This document shows, in pieces, positions 1 to 11,396 of a stretch of 64,000 nucleotides of DNA. Numbering within the stretch: position 1 is the stretch's first letter; each line of letters starts with the position of its first letter. The DNA comes from Brassica napus (lineage: Eukaryota; Streptophyta; Magnoliopsida; Brassicales; Brassicaceae): assembly GCF_020379485.1 (NCBI RefSeq), contig NC_063448.1:7091726-7155725 (forward strand). The letters run 5' to 3'. The notes beneath the pieces were generated by a model that was not told the DNA's origin, ran no database searches, and worked only from the letters and a program-made list of their open reading frames with translations. Both the position numbers and the translations under genes were made by a program.

Positions 1-1192
1 GAACTCCTTTATATTTATTTTTCAGAAAAGTTCCATCAACAACAATCACCCTACGCATATGACTGTGAAATCCTCTAACTGATTGCCCAAACGACATAAA
101 TAGATACATGAATCTACCATCCTTCTTAGTTTCATAGTGAGTGTGTGTACCAGGATTAACTTCTTTAATCATATGCAAATATTTTGGTATCTTTGCATAA
201 CTTTCGTCTGGTATACCTCTAACAGCTGCAATTGCATACTCACGAGCTTCCCAAGCGTGCCAATAAGTAATTTCGCAGCTATGTTCTAGCCTCATAAACT
301 GAATGATGTCGTTTGCTTTGGGGCCATCATTGGCATCATCAAATCGATGTTGTATCAGCTTTCCAATAGTTCTTGCCGACGCCGTTTTTCCGAAGTTGCT
401 TTTCTTTGAAGGAGCACATGAGTGTATACCCACACACTTATTGATCATGAAATATGTAGACCCATCAACACATTCCGCACGCACAGTCCAGTTGCACGTA
501 TTATCCTTACATCGTATAGACCACCACTTTTTCGTTGATTTGGTAACAAGGAAATCGTAATTATTCTTCATCGCCCAAATTTCCATTGTTGCCTTTAGGA
601 CACGTTTACTTCGGAAAAGTTGATCTTTCTTCACGAAATCTGTGTTCACAGCTCGGCTTTCCTTTTCACTATCGCCATACTTTTCACTCTTTGAACCAGC
701 ATGACCAGAACCATCCTCAACGACATGATTCTTCCTTTTATCACAACACTTTTTTGATGGTTCTGCAAAATCTCCCAGATTTATGTCAGGAACTTCACCT
801 TCCTCAACATTACTTGAATCACACGGTTCCTTATTGAGATCGATATTGACTCGTTCCTTTTCCTTTACACCAGTACCAGTACCAGAGAACGTGACACACA
901 AGGTTGTAGAGGAACCCTTCTTTGCGTAGCCCACAAAGTTACACACTTGTCGATCATTACTGATACTAATGGGAGGATTTCCTCTTTGATTGACCATCTC
1001 ATAACTGAACTCGACATTAACCAAATTAGGGTCGACCCCATAATCTTCACACACCATGATCTTGAGTTCCTCCAGTAAAGCAGTAGTTTCTAATGTCACC
1101 ATTCGACCACGCCTTTGTTTGTCTGCCAAGAAACTCCACTCGTCACTGAAACTTGACATCCATACACCAGATTTAACGTAGATTAGAACCAT
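1..1192 (-). CDS. MULE (mudrA-type) transposase, N-terminal 397 codons, cut by window edge
   Basis: Translating the minus strand from the ATG at 1192 gives an open frame with no stop down to base 2, so the gene continues beyond the window. Residues about 1-95 form the PB1-like N-terminal module found on many plant MULE transposases (MVCEDYG, then ISNDRQVCNF). A charged, low-complexity linker follows. Around residues 195-270 is a MuDR/FAR1-type zinc DNA-binding region with C/H pairs, including CVGIHSC. The frame ends at the start of the DDE domain, VIVVDGTFLKNKYKGV, whose first catalytic Asp is residue 386. The protein would cut and rejoin transposon ends in the nucleus. The open frame suggests a young element. 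Family assignment is firm; activity cannot be judged because the rest of the catalytic domain lies outside the window. Confidence 0.88.
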   Translation of the reverse strand, partial: MVLIYVKSGVWMSSFSDEWSFLADKQRRGRMVTLETTALLEELKIMVCEDYGVDPNLVNVEFSYEMVNQRGNPPISISNDRQVCNFVGYAKKGSSTTLCVTFSGTGTGVKEKERVNIDLNKEPCDSSNVEEGEVPDINLGDFAEPSKKCCDKRKNHVVEDGSGHAGSKSEKYGDSEKESRAVNTDFVKKDQLFRSKRVLKATMEIWAMKNNYDFLVTKSTKKWWSIRCKDNTCNWTVRAECVDGSTYFMINKCVGIHSCAPSKKSNFGKTASARTIGKLIQHRFDDANDGPKANDIIQFMRLEHSCEITYWHAWEAREYAIAAVRGIPDESYAKIPKYLHMIKEVNPGTHTHYETKKDGRFMYLFMSFGQSVRGFHSHMRRVIVVDGTFLKNKYKGV

Positions 1193-2066
1193 CTTGTGTT
1201 GGTTGATAGAAGAGATTTTTGTCGATGAAGAAGAGAGAGGAACAAGGAACGAGGGAGATAGAGATCGTGTGAAGAGAAAAGGGAGAAAATCGTGGGGGGG
1301 GGGGAGATATTTAGGAAATATTTAGTTAGGATATATTTAGGAAATATATGATCACAAATTTGGAAGTTTCCATTTTTACTTTATTTGGCAAGAATATACA
1401 TCATACGTAAGGCAGAAATATGTAGAGAGAATGGAAACTACATTCTGCCTTAGGCAGAAATATGTAGAGAGAATGGAAACTACATTCTGCCTTAGGCTAT
1501 TATATAGTAAAAGGCAGAACAAGGTATGACTTGTAAAAAAGAAAAGGTATTTCACTTACTCTAGGATAGAACTTGTAAAAAAGCCGTAGGTAGACTGAAG
1601 ATATCAAGATAGAATATTACGACAAAAAATCTAGCTAAGGTAAACTATTGAAGAAAGTGTAGTTTATATTTTCTATCCAAGGTAAACCTATGTACAATAC
1701 TTTATATTCGATTTGTAGACTACGTAGATGGCTAGAATAAGTATTCTGTTATAGCTTTGATATTAAATAAAACATAGTTCCACAATTTTTAAAAATTAAA
1801 TTTAAACATAAAAGTATAAATACTTTGGTTTCTAATGATTCTACATTTTTTTATATTTTTTTACCTAAGTTTACTATTTTTTCCACAACACAAGGGCAAA
1901 ACCAGTCCAAAACGACCAAAGTCTTATTTTGACAAACAAACTTCGAAAGTGTCTTGTTTTTCCAATTCTCCTTATATATATGTCCCATTCATATGGATTT
2001 TTGGAATGGGAATGAGTTGGCATATTACGGAGCTGGGACTCTTCAATCCTACTTTTATTTAGCTCT
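1193..2066. other. Upstream non-coding part of the left MULE
   Basis: No convincing gene. The stretch has a purine-rich leader, an 11-G run near 1293, and an AT-rich part with short mutually inverted words (AAGGCAGAA / TTCTGCCTT; GTAGA / TCTAC), resembling the sub-terminal region of a MULE. I could not find the terminal inverted repeat or target-site duplication, so the outer end of the element is unknown. Confidence 0.5.
1410..1493. repeat. Two tandem 42-bp units with palindromic ends
   Basis: Units 1410-1451 and 1452-1493 are identical. Each begins with AGGCAGAA and ends with TTCTGCCTT, so each can fold into a hairpin. A further GGCAGAA follows near 1514. It lies in the non-coding flank of the MULE transposase gene. 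Confidence 0.85.
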
Positions 2067-5000
2067 ATGGAGTATTTACCAATTAAATATATGAGAATAT
2101 TAAGTTGGAATTGTCGAGGAGCTGGTAGTAAATGGACTATTAGCTATCTCAGGGAGATTTGGCACAAACATAAACCGGATTTTTTATTTTTGTCTGAAAC
2201 AAAGCAAGACCAGGAGTTTATGCAGGACTTTCAAGCACATTTTGGCTATGATAACCTGGTTACGGTGGATCCCATTGGTAGAAGTGGGGGCTTAGCCCTG
2301 TACTATAATAATGAATTTGAGGTCACAATCTCCTACACAAGTAATAGGATGATAGATGTGGAAGCAGCGGCTCTTGGAAGAAGAGTTTACATCACTTTTG
2401 TTTACGGGGATCCAGTACAGGAATTAAGGGAACATGTATGGGAAAGGTTAACTCAGTTTGGGCTTGCGCGCTCTGAACCTTGGTTTGTTATAGGTGATCT
2501 CAATGAGATCACTGGTAATCATGAAAAGGATGGAGGGGCGATGAGGAACCCTGATTCTTTCGTTCCTTTTAATACTATGATTCGGAATAGTGGACTATTA
2601 GAATTCCCAGCACGTGGGAATAAATTGTCCTGGCAAGGACGGAGGGGTAAGGGAGTGGGTGCAGTGATGGTTCGCTGTCGATTGGATCGGGCCCTGGCCA
2701 ATGAGGAATGGCACACTCTATTCCCATGTTCATACACGGAATACCTCCGTATGGTGGCATCGGATCATCGACCGGTAGTGGCTTATCTGGAGGACAAAGT
2801 AGTGAGGAGAAAAGGACAGTTTAAGTTTGACAAACGTTGGATCGGACAGGATGGCTTATTAGAGGCTATCACCTCCGGCTGGAAGGAACAAAATAGTTCC
2901 CAACCAGAACCTTTTGTCACAAAGATTAGCAACTGTAGACATGAAATCGCACAATGGAGAAAGGACAATCCCCCTTTCGGAAAGGATAAAATAAATGAGC
3001 TACAAAAAGCTCTGGAGGAGGTTCAGATGGATAATAACAGGTCACAGGAGGATATCCTGGAGGTCTCTAGGAAGTTACAAGAGGCATACAGGGATGAGGA
3101 GGACTATTGGTTTCAAAAAAGTAGGAATATGTGGTATTCATCTGGGGACCGCAATACAAAATTTTATCATGCATTGACAAGGCAACGTCGGGTGAGAAAT
3201 AGAATTGTTGGACTACATGATGCTGATGGTAACTGGATAACGGATGATGAGGGAGTGGAGAAGGTAGCAGTGAATTACTTTGATGAGCTGTTCACTACTA
3301 CCTCTCCAACGGCTTTTGACAATTTTTTATCAGAAATACAACCATCTATCTCTACGCAGACCAATGGGTGGTTATTAAAACCGGCCACTGAAGAAGAGAT
3401 ACGTCAAGCCCTGTTTATGATGCACCCAGGCAAAGCCCCATGCCCTGATGGAATGACTGCATTATTCTTTCAACATTCATGGCACATCATTAAGACAAAT
3501 TTGGTGGAGTTGGTAAATAATTTTCTGCTTACCGGGGAACTAGATACACTGTTAAACATTACTAATATATGTATGATTCCAAAAACAGAAAGGCCGACAA
3601 GGATGACGGAATTAAGGCCCATAAGCCTATGTAATGTTGGGTATAAAATTATTTCTAAGGTATTATGCCAACGGCTGAAGATATGTTTACCATCGCTTAT
3701 ATCAGAAACTCAATCAGCCTTTGTGGCAGGACGCCTAATCTCGGATAATATCCTTATAGCACAGGAAATGTTTCATGGTTTGAGGGCCAACAAGGCATGT
3801 CAAGGTAAATTTATGGCCATCAAGACAGATATGAGTAAGGCGTATGACAGGCTTGAATGGGATTTTATCCAGGCAATCTTGCTGAAGATGGGATTTGATA
3901 CTCATTGGGTCAAACTTATGATGGCCTGTATATCATCGGTTCAATATAGAATATTACTCAATGGTCAACCAAGGGGTCTTATTATCCCACAAAGAGGCTT
4001 AAGACAGGGAGATACGTTATCCCCCTATTTATTTATATTATGCACAGAGACGCTCATTGCGAATATTAAAAAAGCGGAACGGGAGAAACAGTTGACTGGG
4101 ATGAAGGTGGCTCGCGCTTGTCCTTCGATATCTCACCTCCTCTTTGCAGATGACAGTCTCTTCTTCTGCAAAGCACAAGAGGCAGAGTGTCAAACTATTC
4201 TCAGGATCCTCCAGGATTATGCTGCAGTATCTGGACAATTGATTAATTTCCAAAAATCGTCCATTCAGTTTGGACATAAGATTGAGGATTCAAAACGACA
4301 GATGATGCGGGATATCTTAGGAATACAGAATGTTGGTGGTATGGGTACTTACTTGGGTCTCCCAGAAAATATGGGTGGATCAAAGATTCAAATTTTCGGA
4401 TTCGTACAGGATAGAGTAAGCTCTCGAGTTAATGGATGGGCTTTTCGGTATTTTACTAAGGGGGGAAAGGAGGTAGTAATTAAATCGGTAGTCACTGCGA
4501 TGCCGAATCATGTGATGTCGTGTTACCGCTTGCCCAAAGCAAATACGAAGAAAATTACCAGTGTTGTGGCTAGATTTTGGTGGAGCCCTGGGGGAAGCAC
4601 AAGAGGTATGCACTGGAAATCATGGGATAAAGTTTGTGCGCCTAAGGAACAGGGTGGTTTGGGTTTTAAGGATATAACGGATTTTAATACAACAATGCTG
4701 GGTAAACAGTTATGGCGACTCATTGAAAAGCCGAACACGTTATTTGCCCGTGTGTTTAAGGGTCGGTACTACAGGAATGCATCACCCCTGGATCCGATTC
4801 GCTCCTACTCCCCATCCTATGGGTGGAGGAGTATTATTTCCGCTAGATCTCTGGTAAGCAAAGGACAAATCAAAAGGGTGGGATCAGGATCAACCATATC
4901 CGTATGGAATGACCCATGGCTCCCAACCACTCACCTGAGACCAGCAAATCAAAACCATTTTTCTTTTTACCCGGACCTTACAGTTGACTCGCTCATAGAT

Positions 5001-6164
5001 CCAGTCTCACGCTCATGGAATTTACATGCTCTTCACACCTTGGTGGATCCTGAAGACGTGAAAATCATTAAAAGTATACCACTGAGTAGGTCTCAGATGG
5101 CAGATAGAGATGGATGGCACTTTTCGAAAAATGGACGGTATACGGTTAAATCAGGTTATCAGGTGGAGCGGGTATACCCAGATCAACAATCTCAGGCAGA
5201 AACCTACGGACCCACGGTAGACTCACTCAAGTCCTTCTGCTGGAAAACTCGATGCCCATCGAAAATACGACATTTTCTGTGGCAAATATTATCTGGATGT
5301 CTATCGGTTAGGAAAAATTTGCAGGCAAGAGGGATGCAAGGAGATATCTGTTGCGCTCGATGTGGTGCTCCAGAGGAATCTATAAACCATGTCTTTTTTG
5401 AATGTCCACCGGCAATTCAGACATGGGCGTTCTCTAAGATTCCATCTAATCCTGCAATCTTTCCAACGGAATCACTCTACGCAAACATGGATCATCTATT
5501 TTGGCGAGTTATCCCAAAGATGGATGATCATCACTTTGCGTGGATACTTTGGTACATATGGAAAGCAAGGAATAGTAAGGTATTTAGTAATTTAGATATT
5601 GATCCTCAAGATAATCTCGGGAAGGCCGAGACAGAATCTTTTATGTGGGCTGATGCACAGGTGACTCCTGAGTCACATGACGCACACCAGAGAGATATGG
5701 CTCCCATACCGGTGAGACCGGGCAGATGGTGCTTCTCTGATGGCTCATGGAAGGCAAATGATAACTTCTCGGGACAAGGATGGTATAGCACCTTACCAGG
5801 ATTTGATGGTTTGATGGGTGCAAGAAACACCAGAGCTAGTCTTTCACCTCTCCATGTAGAGTTTGAATCACTAATCTGGGCAATGGAATGTATGCGGAAT
5901 TTGCGGCAGGTTCGGGTCACATTTGCAACAGATTGTTCTCAATTGGTGAAGATGGTTTCGGAACCAGAAGAATGGCCAGCGTTTGCAAACTACTTGACAG
6001 ATATAAAGACCCTTAGTACTGGATTTCAGAGCTCGGAGATCATCTATGTACCAAGAACGCAGAACACACAGGCGGACAAACTAGCACGGAGTGCAAGAAT
6101 TCAACCGTCGTTCGTCGTTCACATGGATGCAGAGCTACCCTCTTGGTTAACAGAGTCTATATGA
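2067..6164 (+). CDS. LINE (plant L1-type) ORF2: endonuclease, reverse transcriptase, RNase H
   Basis: One uninterrupted 1365-codon frame. The N-terminal apurinic endonuclease domain (residues about 9-240) has SWNCRGAG, the Glu of SETK, VIGDLNEI and SDH (Asp233-His234). The reverse transcriptase (about 480-760) has block A TDMSKAYDRLEW (Asp588) and the FADD box (Asp695-Asp696). A zf-RVT cysteine/histidine region lies near 1090-1150 (CARCGAPEESINHVFFEC). A C-terminal RNase H domain keeps the acidic residues Asp1225, Asp1289 and Asp1337. Homology begins at MRILSWNC, so the Met nine codons in may be the true start. All visible catalytic residues are present. The product would nick target DNA and copy its own RNA at the nick. 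No ORF1 (gag-like) frame is visible upstream, so the copy is either 5'-truncated or depends on ORF1 supplied elsewhere. Confidence 0.95.
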   Translation: MEYLPIKYMRILSWNCRGAGSKWTISYLREIWHKHKPDFLFLSETKQDQEFMQDFQAHFGYDNLVTVDPIGRSGGLALYYNNEFEVTISYTSNRMIDVEAAALGRRVYITFVYGDPVQELREHVWERLTQFGLARSEPWFVIGDLNEITGNHEKDGGAMRNPDSFVPFNTMIRNSGLLEFPARGNKLSWQGRRGKGVGAVMVRCRLDRALANEEWHTLFPCSYTEYLRMVASDHRPVVAYLEDKVVRRKGQFKFDKRWIGQDGLLEAITSGWKEQNSSQPEPFVTKISNCRHEIAQWRKDNPPFGKDKINELQKALEEVQMDNNRSQEDILEVSRKLQEAYRDEEDYWFQKSRNMWYSSGDRNTKFYHALTRQRRVRNRIVGLHDADGNWITDDEGVEKVAVNYFDELFTTTSPTAFDNFLSEIQPSISTQTNGWLLKPATEEEIRQALFMMHPGKAPCPDGMTALFFQHSWHIIKTNLVELVNNFLLTGELDTLLNITNICMIPKTERPTRMTELRPISLCNVGYKIISKVLCQRLKICLPSLISETQSAFVAGRLISDNILIAQEMFHGLRANKACQGKFMAIKTDMSKAYDRLEWDFIQAILLKMGFDTHWVKLMMACISSVQYRILLNGQPRGLIIPQRGLRQGDTLSPYLFILCTETLIANIKKAEREKQLTGMKVARACPSISHLLFADDSLFFCKAQEAECQTILRILQDYAAVSGQLINFQKSSIQFGHKIEDSKRQMMRDILGIQNVGGMGTYLGLPENMGGSKIQIFGFVQDRVSSRVNGWAFRYFTKGGKEVVIKSVVTAMPNHVMSCYRLPKANTKKITSVVARFWWSPGGSTRGMHWKSWDKVCAPKEQGGLGFKDITDFNTTMLGKQLWRLIEKPNTLFARVFKGRYYRNASPLDPIRSYSPSYGWRSIISARSLVSKGQIKRVGSGSTISVWNDPWLPTTHLRPANQNHFSFYPDLTVDSLIDPVSRSWNLHALHTLVDPEDVKIIKSIPLSRSQMADRDGWHFSKNGRYTVKSGYQVERVYPDQQSQAETYGPTVDSLKSFCWKTRCPSKIRHFLWQILSGCLSVRKNLQARGMQGDICCARCGAPEESINHVFFECPPAIQTWAFSKIPSNPAIFPTESLYANMDHLFWRVIPKMDDHHFAWILWYIWKARNSKVFSNLDIDPQDNLGKAETESFMWADAQVTPESHDAHQRDMAPIPVRPGRWCFSDGSWKANDNFSGQGWYSTLPGFDGLMGARNTRASLSPLHVEFESLIWAMECMRNLRQVRVTFATDCSQLVKMVSEPEEWPAFANYLTDIKTLSTGFQSSEIIYVPRTQNTQADKLARSARIQPSFVVHMDAELPSWLTESI

Positions 6165-6200
6165 GTCTGTTTTCTTTTGTTGATGTCAAAAAAAAAAAAA
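2067..6200 (+). mobile_element. LINE-1-type non-LTR retrotransposon, ORF2 plus poly(A) tail
   Basis: The ORF2 stop is followed by about 23 bases and then a 13-A tail (6188-6200), the usual 3' end of a plant LINE. I looked for a target-site duplication using TATGAG after the tail and found no convincing partner upstream. The 5' border is therefore set only by the coding start. Confidence 0.75.
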
Positions 6201-6502
6201 TATGAGTTTTTAGACTTTTACTGATGCTAGTAGCTAATGCTCCTAGAATTTGTAACTAATAACATTAACATAGCAAAACTGGACATTGATTTAGAAAAAA
6301 TCGGTTTGGTTAGTTTAAAAATTAGAACCGTGTAATATATGAAAAACATAAATTTTTATTCCAATAATATTCAGATGACAAATGGATTATTGAAGAAATC
6401 AGTTACATACAATTGCAACAATGAAACAAATTTAATGGGTAAATGTAAAAAAAATAATAACATGAATTTTAGAAAGTCATCAAACTTTCTTGGAGAGATG
6501 TA
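6201..6502. other. AT-rich spacer, peroxidase 3' flank
   Basis: Nothing coding is seen. The part nearest 6503 should contain the 3' UTR of the minus-strand peroxidase gene. Confidence 0.5.
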
Positions 6503-7852
<1,350 letters not shown>

Positions 7853-7986
7853 AATAGTGTTATAACAAGAAAGTTTTCTCACTTTTCGAAGTAGTAAAAC
7901 AAATTTTGTAAATAGCTAATGGATAAGTGATTTGATGAACTGAGTATATTTGATGTGAGTGATTGAAATGAGACGAAATAAGCATT

Positions 7987-7998
7987 GATATATATACA
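7987..7998 (-). promoter_or_regulatory. Likely TATA box of the peroxidase gene
   Basis: A TATATATA stretch about 140 bp upstream of the peroxidase ATG on the minus strand, a normal spacing for a plant promoter with a short leader. Inferred from position and composition only. Confidence 0.5.
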
Positions 7999-8494
7999 AG
8001 CGAAATAATCAAAGTGCGGTCCCTTTTAGCTGCGGGAACGCGTGGTAGTATATACCATACCCTTCTGACCTTTTCAAATACGTTGCCTTTTATTTTACGT
8101 ATTGTTTTTATTATTTTGCTTGATAGTGAAACAAACTAACATGATTATATTCTCTTCTTAGATTCAATAATTTGAAATTATAATATTAGTTTTACGTAAA
8201 CTCTAGTAAATTTGCTTTAATTAAGAGTTATAGCTTATTTTAAATTGAACATTCTAAACTTAAATTATAATTTTATGATTATTAAGATATTTGTGTTTAA
8301 GAGAAGAGTCATGTATATATATATATATTTATTTTATTTTTTGTTCAATAAAAAAAAATCTTGAATATATATATATATATACAGTATATATATATACAAG
8401 ATATTTGATTATTTCCCCTTCATTTTCTACTCTTGCATCACTGTAACATTTTAATCAAAAGGAAACTGAGTAAAGTATCCGAATTAGGTTTAGA
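7999..8494. other. AT-rich intergenic region with TA dinucleotide runs
   Basis: Contains (TA)n runs near 8314-8327 and 8367-8400 and no recognisable gene. It probably includes the upstream region of the peroxidase. Confidence 0.5.
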
Positions 8495-8758
8495 TTATGG
8501 AGTATGGCCTGCGTTGACCACGCGATATATATAGTTCAATATACATATTAAAATGGTTACGCAAAATTTTGAAAATTGACTTTTGACTTTGGAAAAGTAG
8601 CGAGAGCATCTTTGATAGGCTAGTGTTTTGAGGAATTGTCCATACCATAACCATAAGTGGTGACGAGGTTGCTTCTTAACTTGTTCTTCTTTGCCTTCCT
8701 CTTTTGGGAAGACAGTTTGGAGCTTACTAGACGAACATAATTGAATTGACCTTTTCAT
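8495..8758 (-). CDS. Possible small protein, 87 codons, unrecognised
   Basis: Frame starting MKRSIQLCSSSKLQ with a basic, charged N-terminal half (KEEGKEEQVKKQPRHH) and a hydrophobic C-terminal third (CVTILICILNYIY). The first two thirds use ordinary codons and are less AT-rich than the flanks, hinting at a real exon; the tail looks like read-through into AT-rich DNA. I do not recognise the protein. It could also be chance. Confidence 0.25.
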   Translation of the reverse strand: MKRSIQLCSSSKLQTVFPKEEGKEEQVKKQPRHHLWLWYGQFLKTLAYQRCSRYFSKVKSQFSKFCVTILICILNYIYRVVNAGHTP

Positions 8759-8987
8759 ACAAACAATTAAAAATGAACGTTCGAGACAAACACATTCATA
8801 TATATGTACTACGCATCTGTTCTATACATTTGTGGTGGCCACACATGGTGTGAAATTAATGGTCCTAGGTTTCCACCGTGACATGTATCATGTCACATGA
8901 TATCTCCTTTTTATCCCTTCTACGGTTTTTTGACGTTAAGTTCTAATGAAATGTAAGAAATTATCAAAAGAAAAGCAAAATCATGTA

Positions 8988-9244
8988 CTCCCTCCGTTCC
9001 TAAAAGATCCATGTTATAGTTTTTTCACACTTATTAAAAAAACATTTAAAATTGTATTTTTCAATACATTGTTTTCCTTAATTAGCTATTTTCAATAACT
9101 TTTAACCAATGAAATTTTATTAAACACAATTGTATTTTTTGAAAAGTACATTTTTTCATTAATTAATGCCTTGAAAATGTAAAAAATGTATTTTTTTAAA
9201 AAAAAAAAATTTCTAAAAAATAGATCTATAAAGAACAGAGGGAG
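8988..9244. mobile_element. Stowaway-type MITE
   Basis: The left end reads CTCCCTCCGTTCCTAAA and the right end is its inverse (CAGAGGGAG), flanked on both sides by TA, the Tc1/mariner target-site duplication. It is 257 bp, AT-rich inside and non-coding. Confidence 0.85.
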
Positions 9245-9724
9245 TATAAAACAAAGAATTTAGAGTCTACATGTCATGTAAATTCTTTAACGTATCATCA
9301 AAGTTTAATTCATGATGTTAATAAAACAAGAAAGTTATTAATCGAAACCCCTTAAAATACTAAGACACAATTTCGTTTGGATACAAATATTATGATGTTT
9401 TTATGCTTGATCTATGTCTACCGTCGTCCGTACACATATTAGCGATCCAAACAAAATTACTGATCGATGAATAAAATTTTGATCCTAATCATAAACATGG
9501 GTATAGTGATCAGGAAATGTTGTATTTTATAATGATGGATGTGGAATTGTACACTGTAATAGTTAGTTTCCCTTTAAGAGATTAAGGGAAATCATATGAA
9601 TAGCGACGGTACATATATATCAACATGATCTGTTTTAACGCAACTGACCTTGTCTTGCTATTTACAGCACTACAAATTGACAACTCAGGGGCATCGCAAG
9701 TCTCATTAACCAAACAATAGTTAT
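9245..9724. other. Intergenic, no feature seen
   Basis: Unique-looking AT-rich sequence between a MITE and a MULE. No frame, RNA gene or repeat recognised. Confidence 0.4.
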
Positions 9725-9794
9725 ACGTCAATCCCAATTATATTTGCTAAATAAAAAATTACCATCCGTCGGTGACGTCAATCCCAATTATATT
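9725..9794. repeat. 50-bp tandem duplication of host sequence, second copy split by a MULE
   Basis: A unit starting ACGTCAATCCCAATTATATT and ending CGTCGGTG occupies 9725-9774. The second copy starts at 9775, is interrupted after 20 bases by the MULE, and resumes at about 11357-11396 with one visible base change. Confidence 0.8.
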
Positions 9795-11356
9795 GGAAAA
9801 ATTGTCGATATAGAACAACTAAAGTAAGGTATTGTCCCTTACAATAAAATCAACTTTTGTCACTTTTGGACATTCACTACTCTTTTTGTATATAAAAATT
9901 CATATCAATTTTTTTTAAATGCAAAAAAATCTGAAAAAATAGTAGTATATTTGATGTAGATAAGCAACTGCATATAAGAAAAATATATTTGGATTCAAAA
10001 AATGTTTGAATAGTAATTTCAAAAATGGAGTAAATGTGTTAGAAAATCAGATCTACCATCTACGGAGGTTTAGAATATATAATCTAACAAAGACATAGTG
10101 ATCTACCAACCGTAGAATGCGCAATACACCGAAAACATTAACAACTACTAGGGAAGAATATAAAATCCTCATTCCCTCTATGCTCTACATAACTGGTAGA
10201 TTTGATGTGCTACAAAAATTAATTAATCTACTAAGGTAGGAAATGCATTATTCGAATTGTCTTTTTGTCTACGTTGGTGGTATACAATATTCTACCAGAC
10301 CTTCTAATTTCTAAACAGATAGAATGCAAATTCTACCTAATAAAATTACAAAATCCAAAAATATAGCCAATAATGGTTAGGAAATATTCAGTAAATGTTT
10401 TTTATTTCCTTTTTTATTTTTTTTTCCTAAAATCTAGTCTTCTTCTTCAACATAGCACGATTTCTGAAATTAAACGTGGAAGTTCTTCATCATTTTTTAG
10501 TTCTTCCAATCTTTTTTCATTCTAAAATATGAAGATTAACATCTATGCTTCATGTGGTTTGGGGAAATCATCGATGAACAATGGATGGGGATTTCTTGTT
10601 GATGAAGAAAAAGGAGGCAAGTTACTTACTTTGGACACAAGTTCAAGCTTTGAAAACCTAAAGGTTATGGTGTGTGAAGACTTTGGAATTGATGTAAACA
10701 TGGTCAATATAGAGCTGAGTTATTTACCTTCCAATTTGATCAATAGCATCAACTCACCACCCGTTATCATCACCAGTGATCGGCAAGTTAGAAATTTTCT
10801 TACATATGTAAAGAACAAAGCTTCGACGCAGTTGTGTGTGAGTACTCAAGCCCCTAACATAGCGGAAGAAGGTACGGAGTCGCCTAACAGAGAGGAAGAG
10901 CCTATGGAGTCTGACGATTCAGGTGATATGGAGTCTGGCGATGCAGCTGATATGGATTCAGAAGAAGATATTGAGGTACCTGACAGTGAAGATGACAAAA
11001 AGTGTGACAAAGAGAAGATCAATGAAGATAGTGTTCGCTTCTCTTTGGACGATTTCAACCTCTCCGACAGACTTAGACGGCCAGCTCAAGACGGTGGCGA
11101 CGGCGAACGAAATCGCATCTTCTTCAATTGAGAAAGGAGTTGGAGACGACGACACAATTGTTTTTTTTTTTTTAAACTTTTACTCCTCTTACTTTCTATT
11201 TCATTAAAGTAAAAAATTTTTTTTATGGTAACTACATTTTAAAGAAAATGACAAAATAGGGTATTCACTATTGTTTATTCTATAGAGACAAAGATTTATG
11301 ATTTGATAATAAGGGGACAAATCTATAGTTGTTTTGTTCCTTATCGGTAATTTTCC
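9795..11356. mobile_element. Non-autonomous MULE, 1.56 kb, with target-site duplication
   Basis: The left end GGAAAAATTGTCGATATAG and the right end (reverse complement GGAAAATTACCGATAAGG) are imperfect inverted repeats. Flanks show CAATTATATT on both sides, a 9-10-bp duplication typical of Mutator-like elements. Inside is only an N-terminal transposase fragment. The left 500 bp contain repeated TCTACC/GGTAGA-type words. Confidence 0.85.
10529..11131 (+). CDS. Truncated MULE transposase: PB1-like N-terminal module and acidic tail
   Basis: A 200-codon frame. Residues 1-110 match the N-terminal module of the transposase at 1-1192 and that of the 52-54 kb gene (MVCEDFGID, then ITSDRQVRNFLTYV). 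Residues 115-165 are strongly acidic with repeated Met-Asp/Glu-Ser blocks. There is no DNA-binding, DDE or SWIM domain, so it cannot catalyse transposition. The last 30 residues do not resemble a transposase and may come from captured or rearranged DNA. The open frame could still be translated into a protein that binds other transposase subunits; that is inference. Confidence 0.6.
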   Translation: MKINIYASCGLGKSSMNNGWGFLVDEEKGGKLLTLDTSSSFENLKVMVCEDFGIDVNMVNIELSYLPSNLINSINSPPVIITSDRQVRNFLTYVKNKASTQLCVSTQAPNIAEEGTESPNREEEPMESDDSGDMESGDAADMDSEEDIEVPDSEDDKKCDKEKINEDSVRFSLDDFNLSDRLRRPAQDGGDGERNRIFFN

Positions 11357-11396
11357 CAATTATATTTGCTAAATAAAAAATTACCATTCGTCGGTG

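Noticed and set aside
1835..2062. 75-codon frame just upstream of the LINE ORF2 as ORF1
   Set aside because: No zinc knuckle or RNA-binding features; composition is that of AT-rich spacer.
6201..6230. Target-site duplication of the LINE (TATGAGTTTTT)
   Set aside because: No matching sequence was found at the 5' side.
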